From: Knoxdaviesia capensis
Lineage: Eukaryota; Ascomycota; Sordariomycetes; Microascales; Gondwanamycetaceae
DNA length: 64,000 nt
Assembly: GCA_001510575.1 (NCBI GenBank)
Contig: LNGK01000008.1
Span: forward strand, 694,340-758,339
Reading direction: 5' to 3'
A model generated the notes under the pieces. It searched no databases, was not told where the DNA came from, and worked only from the letters and a program-made list of their open reading frames with translations. Numbering within the stretch: the stretch's first letter is position 1; every line of letters starts with the position of its first letter. The position numbers were made by a program, and so were the translations under genes. Positions 1 to 9,391 of the stretch are shown here, one piece after another.

Positions 1-530
1 TCGGGGTGGGCAACGTTGGGGTCCTCCCAGGTCTGAATATCAGAGATAGAGGGAGAGCAATTAGCATCAACGGTCACCAGCTCCAAGCTCTGTCTTCTTC
101 AAGTATCGGCAACTGGGCCGTATTGGCGGCAGCTTACCTGGGGGAAGGCACCGTAGTTCCACAGGTAGCCCTTGTGGGGGAAGCAGTTGCGGACATAGCG
201 AAGCTTGCCCTTCTTGATGTCCTGCTTGATGGGGTTCAGGAGTTCCTCCTTGGAGATCTGGGCACCAAAAAAAAAACATGGCTGTTAGCGCCACCTCGAG
301 CAAACGGAGCTGGTCGGAGGTCCGAAAACGGAGAACATTTCACTCACCTCCATCTTCGCATTGGTCCAGCGGGGAATCTCAACCACCATGTTCAGAATGG
401 TCTGCTCCGAGTTGGCATACAGAGGAATGTCGTGGAAAGGCGAGACGGGCACGCCATCCTGCTCAATGTAAACGCGGTGCTCCAGCGTGTTGGGAGCCGC
501 AACCTTGCGGAGAGTGTAGGGAGAAGCCAT
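1..530 (-). CDS. IPP1: Inorganic pyrophosphatase (soluble, family I), partial at window edge
   Basis: Hydrolyses pyrophosphate to phosphate, pulling biosynthetic reactions forward; normally cytosolic/nuclear. Three exons are visible on the minus strand: 530-348 (61 codons), 257-138 (40 codons) and 32-1, with GT-AG introns; the C-terminal part, including the catalytic aspartates, lies outside the window. The visible part matches family I eukaryotic pyrophosphatases: APNTLEHRVYIE, VSPFHDIPLYAN, VEIPRWTNAK, NPIKQD and NCFPHKGYLWNYGAFPQTWEDPN-type segments in order. I chose the ATG at 530 (MASPYTLRK), where family similarity begins. The frame stays open upstream to 1217 and has an ATG at 764 that would add 78 Ser-rich residues; this is discussed as a finding. 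Identification is firm; the start is less certain. Confidence 0.93.
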
Positions 531-2468
531 TTCGGCGGGCGTCAACGGACGATGGAAATATTTGGTGAACGACGATGAATCAGACGAAGTAGAATAAGAG
601 GATGCCGCCGACTTTGCGCCAGAAAGATGTTGGTGGATCTGTTGGGCTCGTTGGGTGGCAGAACGAGAAGTGGAAGAAGAGGAAGAAGAAGAAGAAAGAA
701 GAATTGAAGGAGGGGAGCAATTTGGAGGGGGAGGGGCAGAAGAAGAATCTGAAGAAAACGCCATTGGCTTCTGACCTGCAGCGCGTGGGCGGACGGCAGG
801 AAAGAGTGGGTTCAGGGTGGTATATAGTCTGATGGCGGGGAGTACAGGGCGTGGGCCGCTAAGCAAGGACAGCTTGGGTGGGTAGGCCGCTGAAGCAGCC
901 GCCTGGAGAGATGTGTTCAGGGGTCTAAGCACGGTGGGACGCCGTAATATGCACGACGGGAGTGATGACACGGCTGCTGAAAGCACGCAAGATCGGCCAG
1001 TTGCAAGGGGAGACATGAGCCGGTGAGCTGGATGATAGGCCAGTAAGAAATTGGCTGTGCAGGTGGTCCCTTCAGGAATATACAGCGCTGCCGTTGGACC
1101 GGGACGGGGGCCACAAAAAAGGAGCGTCTGTCCGTCTTTGGGTGGTAGAATATATCCAGACAACCTGTGTCGGTTCCGGTGTCGGGAGCAAAGCTTGAAC
1201 GGGCTGGCCGAGTTCAAAATATATCTGCGTCTTGGCTTTTTGCTCGTCTGATCAATGGTGAGGAGGAATGGAGCTTCCAGACCAAGATGGGGGAAAGAAG
1301 CGAGGAGAGGCTGGAATGACGCGATGAGGACAAGAATGAGGATATGCAGGAGAGAGTGCGTGTGTTTGTCTGTCCAAGAAGCAGAGAGCCGTATAGAGAG
1401 TATATGCCGTGGCGACCAGAGTGACAGAGACAGGCCCAGATCAAAGGATCACGAGAAAATATTTCAACACGCTCTCGACCCAAGACACGCGAAGACGAGG
1501 ATATAAAACACAGACTCGCCAGAAGATTAGATGGAAAACAGAATCGATAAAGCCCCAGCAGCCCACGAAACACGCCAGGCTTTGGATGATTTGTATAATG
1601 GCGGGAGATAATGTGGATTCGGTTAGAGCGCGGGTTGTTGGTGGTATAAGAACTTGGAATAAGAGTTCAAATGGCCACGAGAGAAAAATTGCGTGAACTG
1701 GTTATCCGAGGCTACAAAAAAAGGAGCTGGCCTAATGTGCACTGTGCTACCGCGGCAGACGTGCGTTTTGGTACAGTGCGCATTCCTGTCTACCGAAGAG
1801 AGTATTTTATCGTCAATCTTCCACGCATTTGTTCCTTGATGCTTTGGACGGGATCAATGGGTGGCTTTGGAGTATCTAATAGAGTCTTTCTGAGAAACAT
1901 CATGATTAGTGTGCCCTCTTAAGAAGCTAGGGCTGGAGAAGGGGTTAGAGTTAGGGTTCGGGTTGGTGGTTTCTCCTGGGAGCGCTGGCAATAGCATCAC
2001 ATTTGCAAAATTGATTCTCTACCGGGTAACATGCGTGCTCCTGGATACTACTGCATACATGTGGATATTGTACAAATTGTATGTAGCTCAAACAATCCAC
2101 TCAGATTATCCTGCATTGTATGAGACTGCGAGTACAGTATTTATCCTCTATTTCGCTGTGCAGCCTCAACTGTGGCTGTCGTCGTGGTTCCCCAACTCGT
2201 GATCCGAGGAACCGCAACTAGGGTTAGGGTTGACCCGGAACCTGCCTAACTCCGAACTGTCAACCCTTTTTCCGCCCCTCCAGTCAGTCGCGAAATTTTC
2301 TGCCACCTTCCAGACTTTCTGTTGACCGCCTTTATATCGCTAAACAGCCTCGACCTCAACGACAAACGTCGTTTTGCCTCTTTTATTGTCTCCATCGATG
2401 TAAAATGTGTGGATCTTGACTCTGTTTTTGGTTTTTTTTTCCTTCTTCCTATACCTTTCCCAGCTGTT
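531..2468. other. Intergenic, divergent promoter region (IPP1 / DUS2)
   Basis: Shared upstream region of two divergent genes. The minus frame of the pyrophosphatase stays open from 530 to 1217 but only the Ser-rich stretch near 530-764 could plausibly be translated. Two telomere-like tracts occur on the DUS2 side: GGGGTTAGAGTTAGGGTTCG near 1937-1960 and CTAGGGTTAGGGTT near 2219-2232. A pyrimidine-rich leader precedes the DUS2 start. No other gene was recognised. Confidence 0.6.
821..826 (-). promoter_or_regulatory. Candidate TATA box for the pyrophosphatase gene
   Basis: TATATA read on the minus strand (context ACTATATACC), 57 bp upstream of the ATG at 764 and about 290 bp upstream of the ATG at 530. 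If it sets the transcription start, the ATG at 764 would fall inside the transcript. Motif match only. Confidence 0.35.
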
Positions 2469-3844
2469 ATGATTTCCCGGTTAGCGAAGAGAGCCATGGC
2501 GTCAGACATCAAGAAGGTTCCTATTCCCCCTCGGGGCGTTGATTATCGCGGCAAGATCGTGCTGGCTCCCATGGTCAGATCTGGTGAACTGCCCAGCCGA
2601 CTTCTTGCTTTGAAATACGGTGCTGATTTGGTGTGGGGTAAGTGCAGTGCACTCAAAGAAACCCTGAATTACCGTGTGCGTTTCTGACTTGTTTTTCTTT
2701 TATCTCCACAGGCCCCGAGACCGTCGACCGCTCGATGATCGGAACCACCCGACGAGTCAACGAACGCGCCGGCACTATCGACTTCACCCGGACGCCGTCG
2801 TTCGGCCTGAAAGTGCCCCCCGCCGATGTCAAAGACAGCGTGATCTTCCGGATCCACCCGGAGCTCGAGGCCGGGCGCCTGATATTCCAGATGGGCACCG
2901 CCGACGCCGCGCGCGCAGTCGAAGCCGCGCGACTGGTCGCCCCCGACGTGGCCGGCATCGACGTGAACGCGGGGTGCCCGAAGCCCTTCAGCACCGGCGG
3001 CGGCATGGGCGCGGCCCTGCTCAAGACGCCAGACCTGCTCTGCGACATCCTGCGCGCGCTGGTCGCCAACATCGTGCCCGAGTTCGACATCGGCATCAGC
3101 GTCAAGATCCGCCTGCTGGACACGCCGCTGCTTACCGAGGCGCTCGTGCGCCAGCTCTGCGCCACGGGCATCCACGCGCTGACCATCCACTGCCGCACCA
3201 CGCCGATGCGCCCGCGCGAGGCGGCCATCCGCGGCCAGCTGCGCATGATCGTCGACACGTGCCACGAGTTTGGCGTTGCGTGTGTGATGAACGGCGACGT
3301 CGACGGCCGCGACCACGCCGTCCAGCTGATGGAGGAGTTTGGCGCCGACGGCGCTATGATTGCGCGCGCGGCCGAGACAAACGCGAGCTGCTTCCGCTCT
3401 GCGGCCGACGGCGGCCTCGTCTCCTGGAGTGAGGTGGCCACCGAGTTCCTGCGCGCAGCCATGGACGTCGAGAACAAGTTCGGGAACACCAAGTTCCTGC
3501 TCTCCCATATGATCCCCGGCCGCGTGCAGGAGTTCCGCGAGTTGACACAGGCGAAAACCTACACCGAGTTGTGTCACATGCTGGACCTTCAGGAGCTGAT
3601 GCTGCGGGCGTCGAGCGTCGATGACCACCTGGGTCTCGTGCCCAAGCCCTCTCGGACAGCGGCGTTCGAGCAGTTGAAGAGTAAAGTGAGCAGCACGGCT
3701 CATGCCGCGGGAGGAGATATGTTGAAGTCGCGGAAGGCGGAGCACAAGACGGGCAGCACCCGATCGGAACGTGGTGTTCGCGCGGTCCAGACTGTGTCAG
3801 AGGATCCAGCCCCGGTCGCCACCGCCATGGCGTCGGCTGCATGA
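2469..3844 (+). CDS. DUS2: tRNA-dihydrouridine(20) synthase (Dus2/Smm1 family)
   Basis: Flavoenzyme that reduces uridine 20 of tRNAs to dihydrouridine with NAD(P)H. Exons 2469-2637 and 2712-3844 give 433 residues; the 74-bp intron has GTAAGT and ACAG borders. Visible features: the N-terminal FMN-barrel segment LAPMVRSGELPSRLLALKYGAD, the active-site segment NAGCPKPFS with Cys145 (the general acid of Dus enzymes), SVKIRLLD, the HCRTT segment, and VMNGDV near the end of the barrel. The C-terminal ~60 residues are basic, low in complexity and probably disordered. The next in-frame ATG (2496, MASDIKK) is an alternative start; the first adds a short basic MISRLAKRA peptide. Dus2-specific wording (LVWGPETVDR) supports Dus2 rather than Dus1/3/4. 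Confidence 0.93.
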
Positions 3845-4155
3845 GAACAGGGGAGAGCATTGGGTAGCGAAACAACGCACTTTGAGTGTAGACGTGTACG
3901 ATTTCAGGAGTTGAAACCACCAAAAAAAAGATCTTTATTGAGCCTTTGCGTAATATATATGTGTGCATGCTTTCGCCCAACTGGTGACCGGTGAGTCTTC
4001 CGGCTTCGTCTAATTGTACAGTATGTAACAGTGGCTTGGAACTCCCACCCAGAGAGAAGACAAAAAAGAGGACAAAAAAAAGAGGAAAGATAGCAAGCAG
4101 AAGAAAACGGGTACAGCTCTATCAAAAGCCCCTGAGGAATTTTTCCCCCTGCCTT
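3845..4155. other. Convergent intergenic region (DUS2 / MICOS subunit 3' ends)
   Basis: About 310 bp between two converging genes, AT-richer than the coding DNA, with A-rich runs compatible with 3' UTR and polyadenylation sequence. No gene seen. Confidence 0.6.
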
Positions 4156-5173
4156 TTATTTCCCCTTACGAACCCAACCCTCCACCGCCTCGCGCGCGTT
4201 CGTCACGGCATCGTCGACATACTGCACGCCGATGTCCTTGTGCACGCGGGCAAAACGCACGCCCTTCTCCAAGCCCTCGCGGATCTGCTTGTGCGTGTCC
4301 GCAATCACCGGCACGCGCTGCTCGTACGTCCAGACGAAGTCAGCCACGTTACGCGAGGTGACGGGGAGGAAGGTCCAGGCGGCGCCGACGGCGAACGCCG
4401 CCGGCACGGTGGCGCGCAGCAGGATGCCGCGGTTGCGCGACACAATGGTGCCGGCCATCGAGAGCACGAGCACGTAGATGGCGCCGGGCAGCAGCCGCTC
4501 GCCCGACTCGCGCGGCGGCGCCAGCGACGCAATCGTGCTCGTCAGCGACTGCTCCAGGTCGAACGCGCGGCTCGCCGTGTCGTTGACGGCAGTCTCGGCG
4601 GCGACGGACTGCTGGTAGAGCCATAGCCGGGCCTTGCCGATCTCCACCGCCAGTCGCTCGGTCGGGGTCGGGCCGTGTGGTACGCTCGCAGCGGGTGTGG
4701 TCGGAGCCGCGGGCTTGGTCTTCTCGGGGACGGGGATCGGGCGCAGCGGGAGGTCATCAAAGCCGTCGTAGATGGGTTTGCGGCTCTATAGTAGAGGTCA
4801 CCAAGCCAATTGTTAGTTCCCGGGACCTCTCCGAGGCGGCAATTGACTCGCGAAAGCCGAGAGCACACAGACGACGGGACACAACACAATTGGACACCGA
4901 AATACTCACTGATGGGGGAGCCTCGGCATGGACAATCTGAGGAGTTAAGGCAACACCGGTCACAACCAGAGTAGCTGCCGGCAGCGCGAACCCCTGATCC
5001 GGACATCGAAGGGAAAACGGTCATGTTAGTTAAACATCGGGGCATCGGAGCTTGGTCTCGATCGGCCGGAGAGAGCCGGGTGGACAATGGCCACGGCCCA
5101 ATTGACGACCAGGGCCCCGATTTCGGGCGGGAAAAGGAATGCTTACGCGCTGAAAAAGGAGTCGAGCAGCCAT
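4156..5173 (-). CDS. MICOS complex subunit of the ApoO family (Mic26/Mic27-like)
   Basis: Inner-membrane MICOS component that helps hold cristae junctions. Three exons on the minus strand: 5173-5147 (MAARLLFQR), 4993-4910 and 4785-4156, joining in phase to 246 residues; introns are GTAAGC...CAG and GTGAGT...TAG. The N-terminus is short, basic and followed by an Ala/Val-rich segment (ATLVVTGVALTPQIVHAEAPPS), consistent with an import signal. A proline-rich linker follows, then the ApoO-like domain from about residue 84, with two hydrophobic segments: LLPGAIYVLVLSMAGTIVS, and after RNRGILLRATVP the segment AAFAVGAAWTFLP. The tail is charged and probably helical. Divergent from the mitochondrial intermediate peptidase gene, 456 bp apart. 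Mic26 and Mic27 cannot be told apart by eye. Confidence 0.82.
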
Positions 5174-5629
5174 TGTGCACGATGATTTGAAAAGAAAGTG
5201 GTACAGCCGCCGAAGAAAGGTGCAATTCGGGATTCTACCGCAGCATTTCTTCAATGTTGTTTGTGAGAAAATAAAACTTCCGTCATGATGCTCAAGCCAA
5301 TTGTCGCACGATAAAACGGATGAGTCAGGGATGACTGAGCACTTGGGACTATATGGGCGGTTGTTCAGCTATAGGGGCATGTCGAAAAACCCTCACGAGT
5401 TCGGTTGCCGAAAGTTGCAAACACCGACATCGGGTCTCATTTTTTCTTCCTTTTCGCCCCCTCGAAGTTCGTGTTTTCAGTTTCTGGTTCTCGATTTAAC
5501 AGCAATACTCTTTTTCCGACCCATTTTTGTATATTACTCCTTATGTTTCCATGCTAGAGTCCTACGGTTCCAAACACCTATACAAACATCCCGATTATGT
5601 ACCGATCTTCGGCTTCCTCCTGAACGACC
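5174..5629. other. Divergent promoter between MICOS subunit and OCT1
   Basis: 456 bp separating two head-to-head genes for mitochondrial proteins. It contains pyrimidine-rich stretches near 5440-5560 on the OCT1 side. No TATA or other strong motif was recognised, and no gene. Confidence 0.6.
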
Positions 5630-8110
5630 ATGATCAAGGCCGCGAGAACGGCGAGCCGGTTTTGGGTATGTGCCAATTGCGTGCGGCGACAAACGGCGAC
5701 ACTTCCGGCAACGGCAACGGCGTGGCACGTCTCTCGCCGCCTTCTCTCGACCACTCCATTGTCCGGCGCGGCGCCGGCTCCGGCCGCACAGTCCTCGACG
5801 CCTCTGGTCGACTTCTCCCCCTCACATAACGGCGACGATGCGCTCCTCCGCGAACTCTTCGATGCGCCGGCGCCGTCAGCATCCTCGTCACTTCTGCGGC
5901 GGGGCATCACCCCGTGGACGAAACAGTCCGTCGGTCTCTTCAAGAACAAATACCTGATCAGCCCTGACGGGTTCCAGGTGTACGCCCAGCGCAACATCGA
6001 GAAGGCCCGGCAGATCGTGCACAAGGTGCTCCACGCGTCGACGGCCGACGACTTCCGCTCGATCGTGCGCGACCTCGACCGGCTGAGCGACCTCCTGTGC
6101 CGCGTGCTGGACGTGTGCGACTTTGTGCGCGTGACCCACCCGGACCCGCGCATTCAGACCGCCGCGTCCGACGCGTGGTCGATGGCGTACGAGTACATGA
6201 ACACGCTCAACACCACCCGCGGCCTCAGCGACAAGCTGGGCATCGCCATCGCCGACGAGGCGATCACCTCCACCTGGACCACCGAGGAGAAGATGGTGGC
6301 CAAGATCCTGCAGAGCGACTTCACCAAGTCGGGCATCCACCTTGCCCGCCGCCAGCGCGAGCGCTTTGTGCGCCTGTCGCAGGAGATCAGCGAGGTCGGG
6401 TCGCAGTTCATCTCCGAGGCCGAGCCTGAAACGCCGTACGTGGTGCTCCCGTCGTCCAGGTTCTTCGGTCTACACCCGCGCCTGGCTTCATCTCTCACCC
6501 AGAACGGCCGGGTCCACCTGCCGATGGCCGGATCGGAGTCGGCCGCCGCGCTGCGCGAGGTTCGCGATGCGGACACCCGCAAGATCATCTACTCGGCCAG
6601 CCGCACCGCATCCCGTCGCACCGTGGGGCAGCTGGAACAGCTGATCAGCCTCCGCACCGAGCTGGCCCAGCTGGCCGGCTTTGAGAGCTACGCCCACCAC
6701 AGCCTCGAGGACCGCATGATGGCCAAGACCCCCGCGGCCGTCATGCGGTTCCTGACCGCGCTGAAGGACCACAACGCGCCGGCCATCCAGGCCGAGGTGG
6801 CGGAGCTGACGGCGCGCAAACGCGAGCTGACCAGCGTGGATTCCGCGCGGCTGGAGGCGTGGGACAAAGACTTCTACATGGCGAGCATCCGCAACCAGAT
6901 GGCCACGCGCACGAAGCATGACGACTCGCTCTCGGCCTTCTTCTCGGTCGGCACCGTCATGCAGGGCCTGTCGCGGCTGTTCCGTCGGCTGTACGGCGTG
7001 CGGTTCGTCGCGCGCGAGTCCGAGCCTGGCGAGACCTGGCACCCGGACGTGCGGCGGCTCGACGTGGTCACCGATGCCGGCGACACCGTGGCCGTGCTGT
7101 ACTGCGACCTGTTCTACCGCGACTCCAAGCTGCCCAACCCGGCCCACTATACGCTGCGCTGCTCGCGCGAGATCCTGCGCGCCGAGATCGACGAGACGGC
7201 CGCCGACATGACGCACGGCCGCGTCCCCGCTGCCTTCGAGTCCGCCGAGGACGCCGCCACCGACGGCATGGCCCACCTGCCGACGTCGACGTCCACGCGC
7301 GGCGGCTCCGTGTTCCAGATCCCCACCATTGCGCTGGTGTGCAGCTTCCCCAAGACCGCCGGCCGCCGCGGCGCCCACGAGCCCGCGCTGCTGTCGTTCT
7401 ACCAGGTCGAGACGCTGTTCCACGAGATGGGCCACGCCGTGCACTCGGTGCTGGCGCGCACCTCGTTCCAGAACGTCGCCGGCACGCGCTGCGCGACCGA
7501 CTTCGCCGAGCTGCCGTCGACGCTGATGGAGCATTTCGCCGCCGACGCCTCCGTGCTGGCGCTGTTTGCGCGCCACTGGCACACCGACGAGCCGCTGCCG
7601 TTCGCGCTGGTCGCCGACCGCCTGCGCGTGCTCCGCCGCTTCTCCGCGCTGGACTCCGAGCACCAGCTGGTCCTCGCGGCCGTGGACCAGGCATACCACT
7701 CGATCTCCGGCTCTGGCGCCGCGGCATCCTTTGACTCGACCGCCATGTTCCACGACGTGGCGGCCGCGTTTGCCGTTGGTCCGCGCGACCCGCGCGATAC
7801 CCGCTGGCAAGGCTTCTTCGGCCACCTGTACGGCTACGGCGCCACCTACTACAGCTACCTGTTCGACCGTGTACTGGCCGAGCGCGTGTGGCGTGTTGTG
7901 TTCCGGGGCGGCGAGGATGGCGGCGCGCTGGATCGGGAGGCCGGTGAGAAGCTCCGCGATAAGATGCTGCGCTGGGGTGGCAGCCGTGATCCGTGGTGTC
8001 TCCTTGCTGATGCTCTCGGTGACGATCGCTTGAGAGATGGAGATGAGAAGGCCATGGAGATTGTTGGAAGCTGGGGAGACCGCCCAGATGAGCCTGTGAA
8101 GGGCCTGTAA
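5630..8110 (+). CDS. OCT1: Mitochondrial intermediate peptidase (M3 metallopeptidase)
   Basis: Matrix zinc protease that removes an octapeptide from imported precursors after the main processing peptidase has cut. Single exon, 826 residues, close to the usual fungal length of about 770-800. The N-terminus (MIKAARTASRFWVCANCVRRQ ... SRRLLSTTP) is basic and Ser/Ala-rich, a typical matrix presequence. The M3 signature HEMGHAVHS lies at residues 598-606: His598 and His602 bind zinc, Glu599 is catalytic, and Glu627 (in DFAELPSTLMEHF) sits 29 residues after the first His, as expected for the third ligand. The preceding LVCSFPK and following LYGYGATYYSYLFDR segments are also typical of M3 enzymes. 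The start is the first ATG of the open frame. The large minus-strand open frame inside it is a GC shadow. Confidence 0.95.
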   Translation: MIKAARTASRFWVCANCVRRQTATLPATATAWHVSRRLLSTTPLSGAAPAPAAQSSTPLVDFSPSHNGDDALLRELFDAPAPSASSSLLRRGITPWTKQSVGLFKNKYLISPDGFQVYAQRNIEKARQIVHKVLHASTADDFRSIVRDLDRLSDLLCRVLDVCDFVRVTHPDPRIQTAASDAWSMAYEYMNTLNTTRGLSDKLGIAIADEAITSTWTTEEKMVAKILQSDFTKSGIHLARRQRERFVRLSQEISEVGSQFISEAEPETPYVVLPSSRFFGLHPRLASSLTQNGRVHLPMAGSESAAALREVRDADTRKIIYSASRTASRRTVGQLEQLISLRTELAQLAGFESYAHHSLEDRMMAKTPAAVMRFLTALKDHNAPAIQAEVAELTARKRELTSVDSARLEAWDKDFYMASIRNQMATRTKHDDSLSAFFSVGTVMQGLSRLFRRLYGVRFVARESEPGETWHPDVRRLDVVTDAGDTVAVLYCDLFYRDSKLPNPAHYTLRCSREILRAEIDETAADMTHGRVPAAFESAEDAATDGMAHLPTSTSTRGGSVFQIPTIALVCSFPKTAGRRGAHEPALLSFYQVETLFHEMGHAVHSVLARTSFQNVAGTRCATDFAELPSTLMEHFAADASVLALFARHWHTDEPLPFALVADRLRVLRRFSALDSEHQLVLAAVDQAYHSISGSGAAASFDSTAMFHDVAAAFAVGPRDPRDTRWQGFFGHLYGYGATYYSYLFDRVLAERVWRVVFRGGEDGGALDREAGEKLRDKMLRWGGSRDPWCLLADALGDDRLRDGDEKAMEIVGSWGDRPDEPVKGL

Positions 8111-9391
8111 GATAAAAGTAGTTGTGGTGTGTTGATTATTGTTTTATTACATGTGTGTAGACGACAGGATCAGAGTTATAGGGGCTCATAGAGTCACAGG
8201 TTCAACAGGTGCATATATGTCCCCTGGTTACAGTATACAGCCGGCATAGGAATAACAATAGGCATAATAGAAACTTTTGAGGAGATGGTGATGTGTATGA
8301 GAAAACTTTTATCTAAATAACTCGCCCAGTAACGCCTAGATCTTACCGACATTTACTCAAACAGTAGAACCAAGTAGGACTACAAGGCAGAACATGCTTG
8401 CTTAAACGGGCTTGACTTGAAAAGGAATGAACCAAGATGCATAAACAGACACAACTTACCAGAAGAATCTGAAAAACAAAACGAGGAAGCGGGAGAAGAA
8501 AGCAAAAAAAAAAAAAACTGGCAGAAGGGAGCAACTTGCAATGAAGAGGGAAAAGTAATGTTAAGACTGAGCCAGAAGCAGAAGAATCATAAAACTAGCG
8601 AAAGGAAAAGAAAAAAAAAGAAACCGCAATAAACAGAGAAACCCCCAGAAGTTGTGAAGACAGAAAGAATCCATGTCTTGGGATCACCGACCACGTCAGC
8701 GAAGAGCCAGCAGCAACAGTAATTTCTCGAAGATGGAGATGCCCTCAGTCCCCCAGAGTCTCGGACCCATGAAGAGTCAAGGCCGGTACAGGCCGGGAAG
8801 AACCCACGAATAAAAGCCCTCAGATGCCCTCTCTAGACACTTTGTTCCCTCGGGAGAAGAATAGAAGTAGCCCTCGGATAAGCCCTCAGAAAGATGCCTG
8901 ACAAAAATTCCAATGATGAACCACCCTCAAGAGCATGAAGCGGTATCATCAAGGGATGATCGTCCAATCGTGTCAGTGTGCTGGACTGTCCAGGAGAACA
9001 GATCATCACAAAGACTTCCCACAGTAGCATACAAGCCACGAGCCCACGGTTCTCTCAAAATACCCTCGGCTACCATCATCATGGCCCTTAGTGTTCCTCA
9101 ACAGGATTCAACACACCTGAAAGATGTGAAGATATCAAGTCGCGGACCAACTGAGAGCCATGAAAAGGATGGTATGAATCTCTCAAAGAATGAAAAAGCC
9201 CACAAGTCTTCATAGAAGATTTCCAAAGCCCACTTGTCACAGAGTTCAAATAAAAGCCCTCAAAAGGATCCCAAAATGACCACGCAGGTACTCGGTGAGA
9301 GACCAGGAAAAGAAAAAGGTTCAAGAGCCCTCAGGTAACCACCCTCAAGACAGTTCTGCAGCTGTCCAACTTCACGGGAACGCATCCCCGC
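8111..9391. other. Non-coding flank with a degenerate repeat family, convergent OCT1 / nucleolin-like 3' ends
   Basis: About 1.28 kb with no convincing coding frame. The OCT1-side half (8111-8640) is A-rich. The half next to the nucleolin-like gene (about 8640-9391) holds many scattered copies of a CCCTCA core on the plus strand (TGAGGG on the minus), including two copies of the longer form AATAAAAGCCCTCA near 8809 and 9249 and two of ACCACCCTCAAGA near 8920 and 9349. It may be a long 3' UTR of the nucleolin-like mRNA or an independent non-coding RNA. See findings. Confidence 0.5.

Noticed and set aside
1937..2236. TTAGGG tracts as a sign of a telomere or chromosome fusion
   Set aside because: Only one or two units each, scattered across the window among housekeeping genes; better explained as promoter teloboxes.
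6488..7825. 445-residue open frame on the minus strand inside OCT1 (similar long antisense frames inside DUS2, alanine aminotransferase, the cap methyltransferase and GEM1)
   Set aside because: High-GC third positions of the real gene create stop-free antisense frames; the translations are Gly/Arg/Ala/Val-rich with no domain.
8960..9090. Box C/D snoRNA candidates on the minus strand (TGATGA with CTGA)
   Set aside because: Box motifs occur but no terminal stem or checked rRNA complementarity supports a specific snoRNA; kept only as part of the repeat-region finding.
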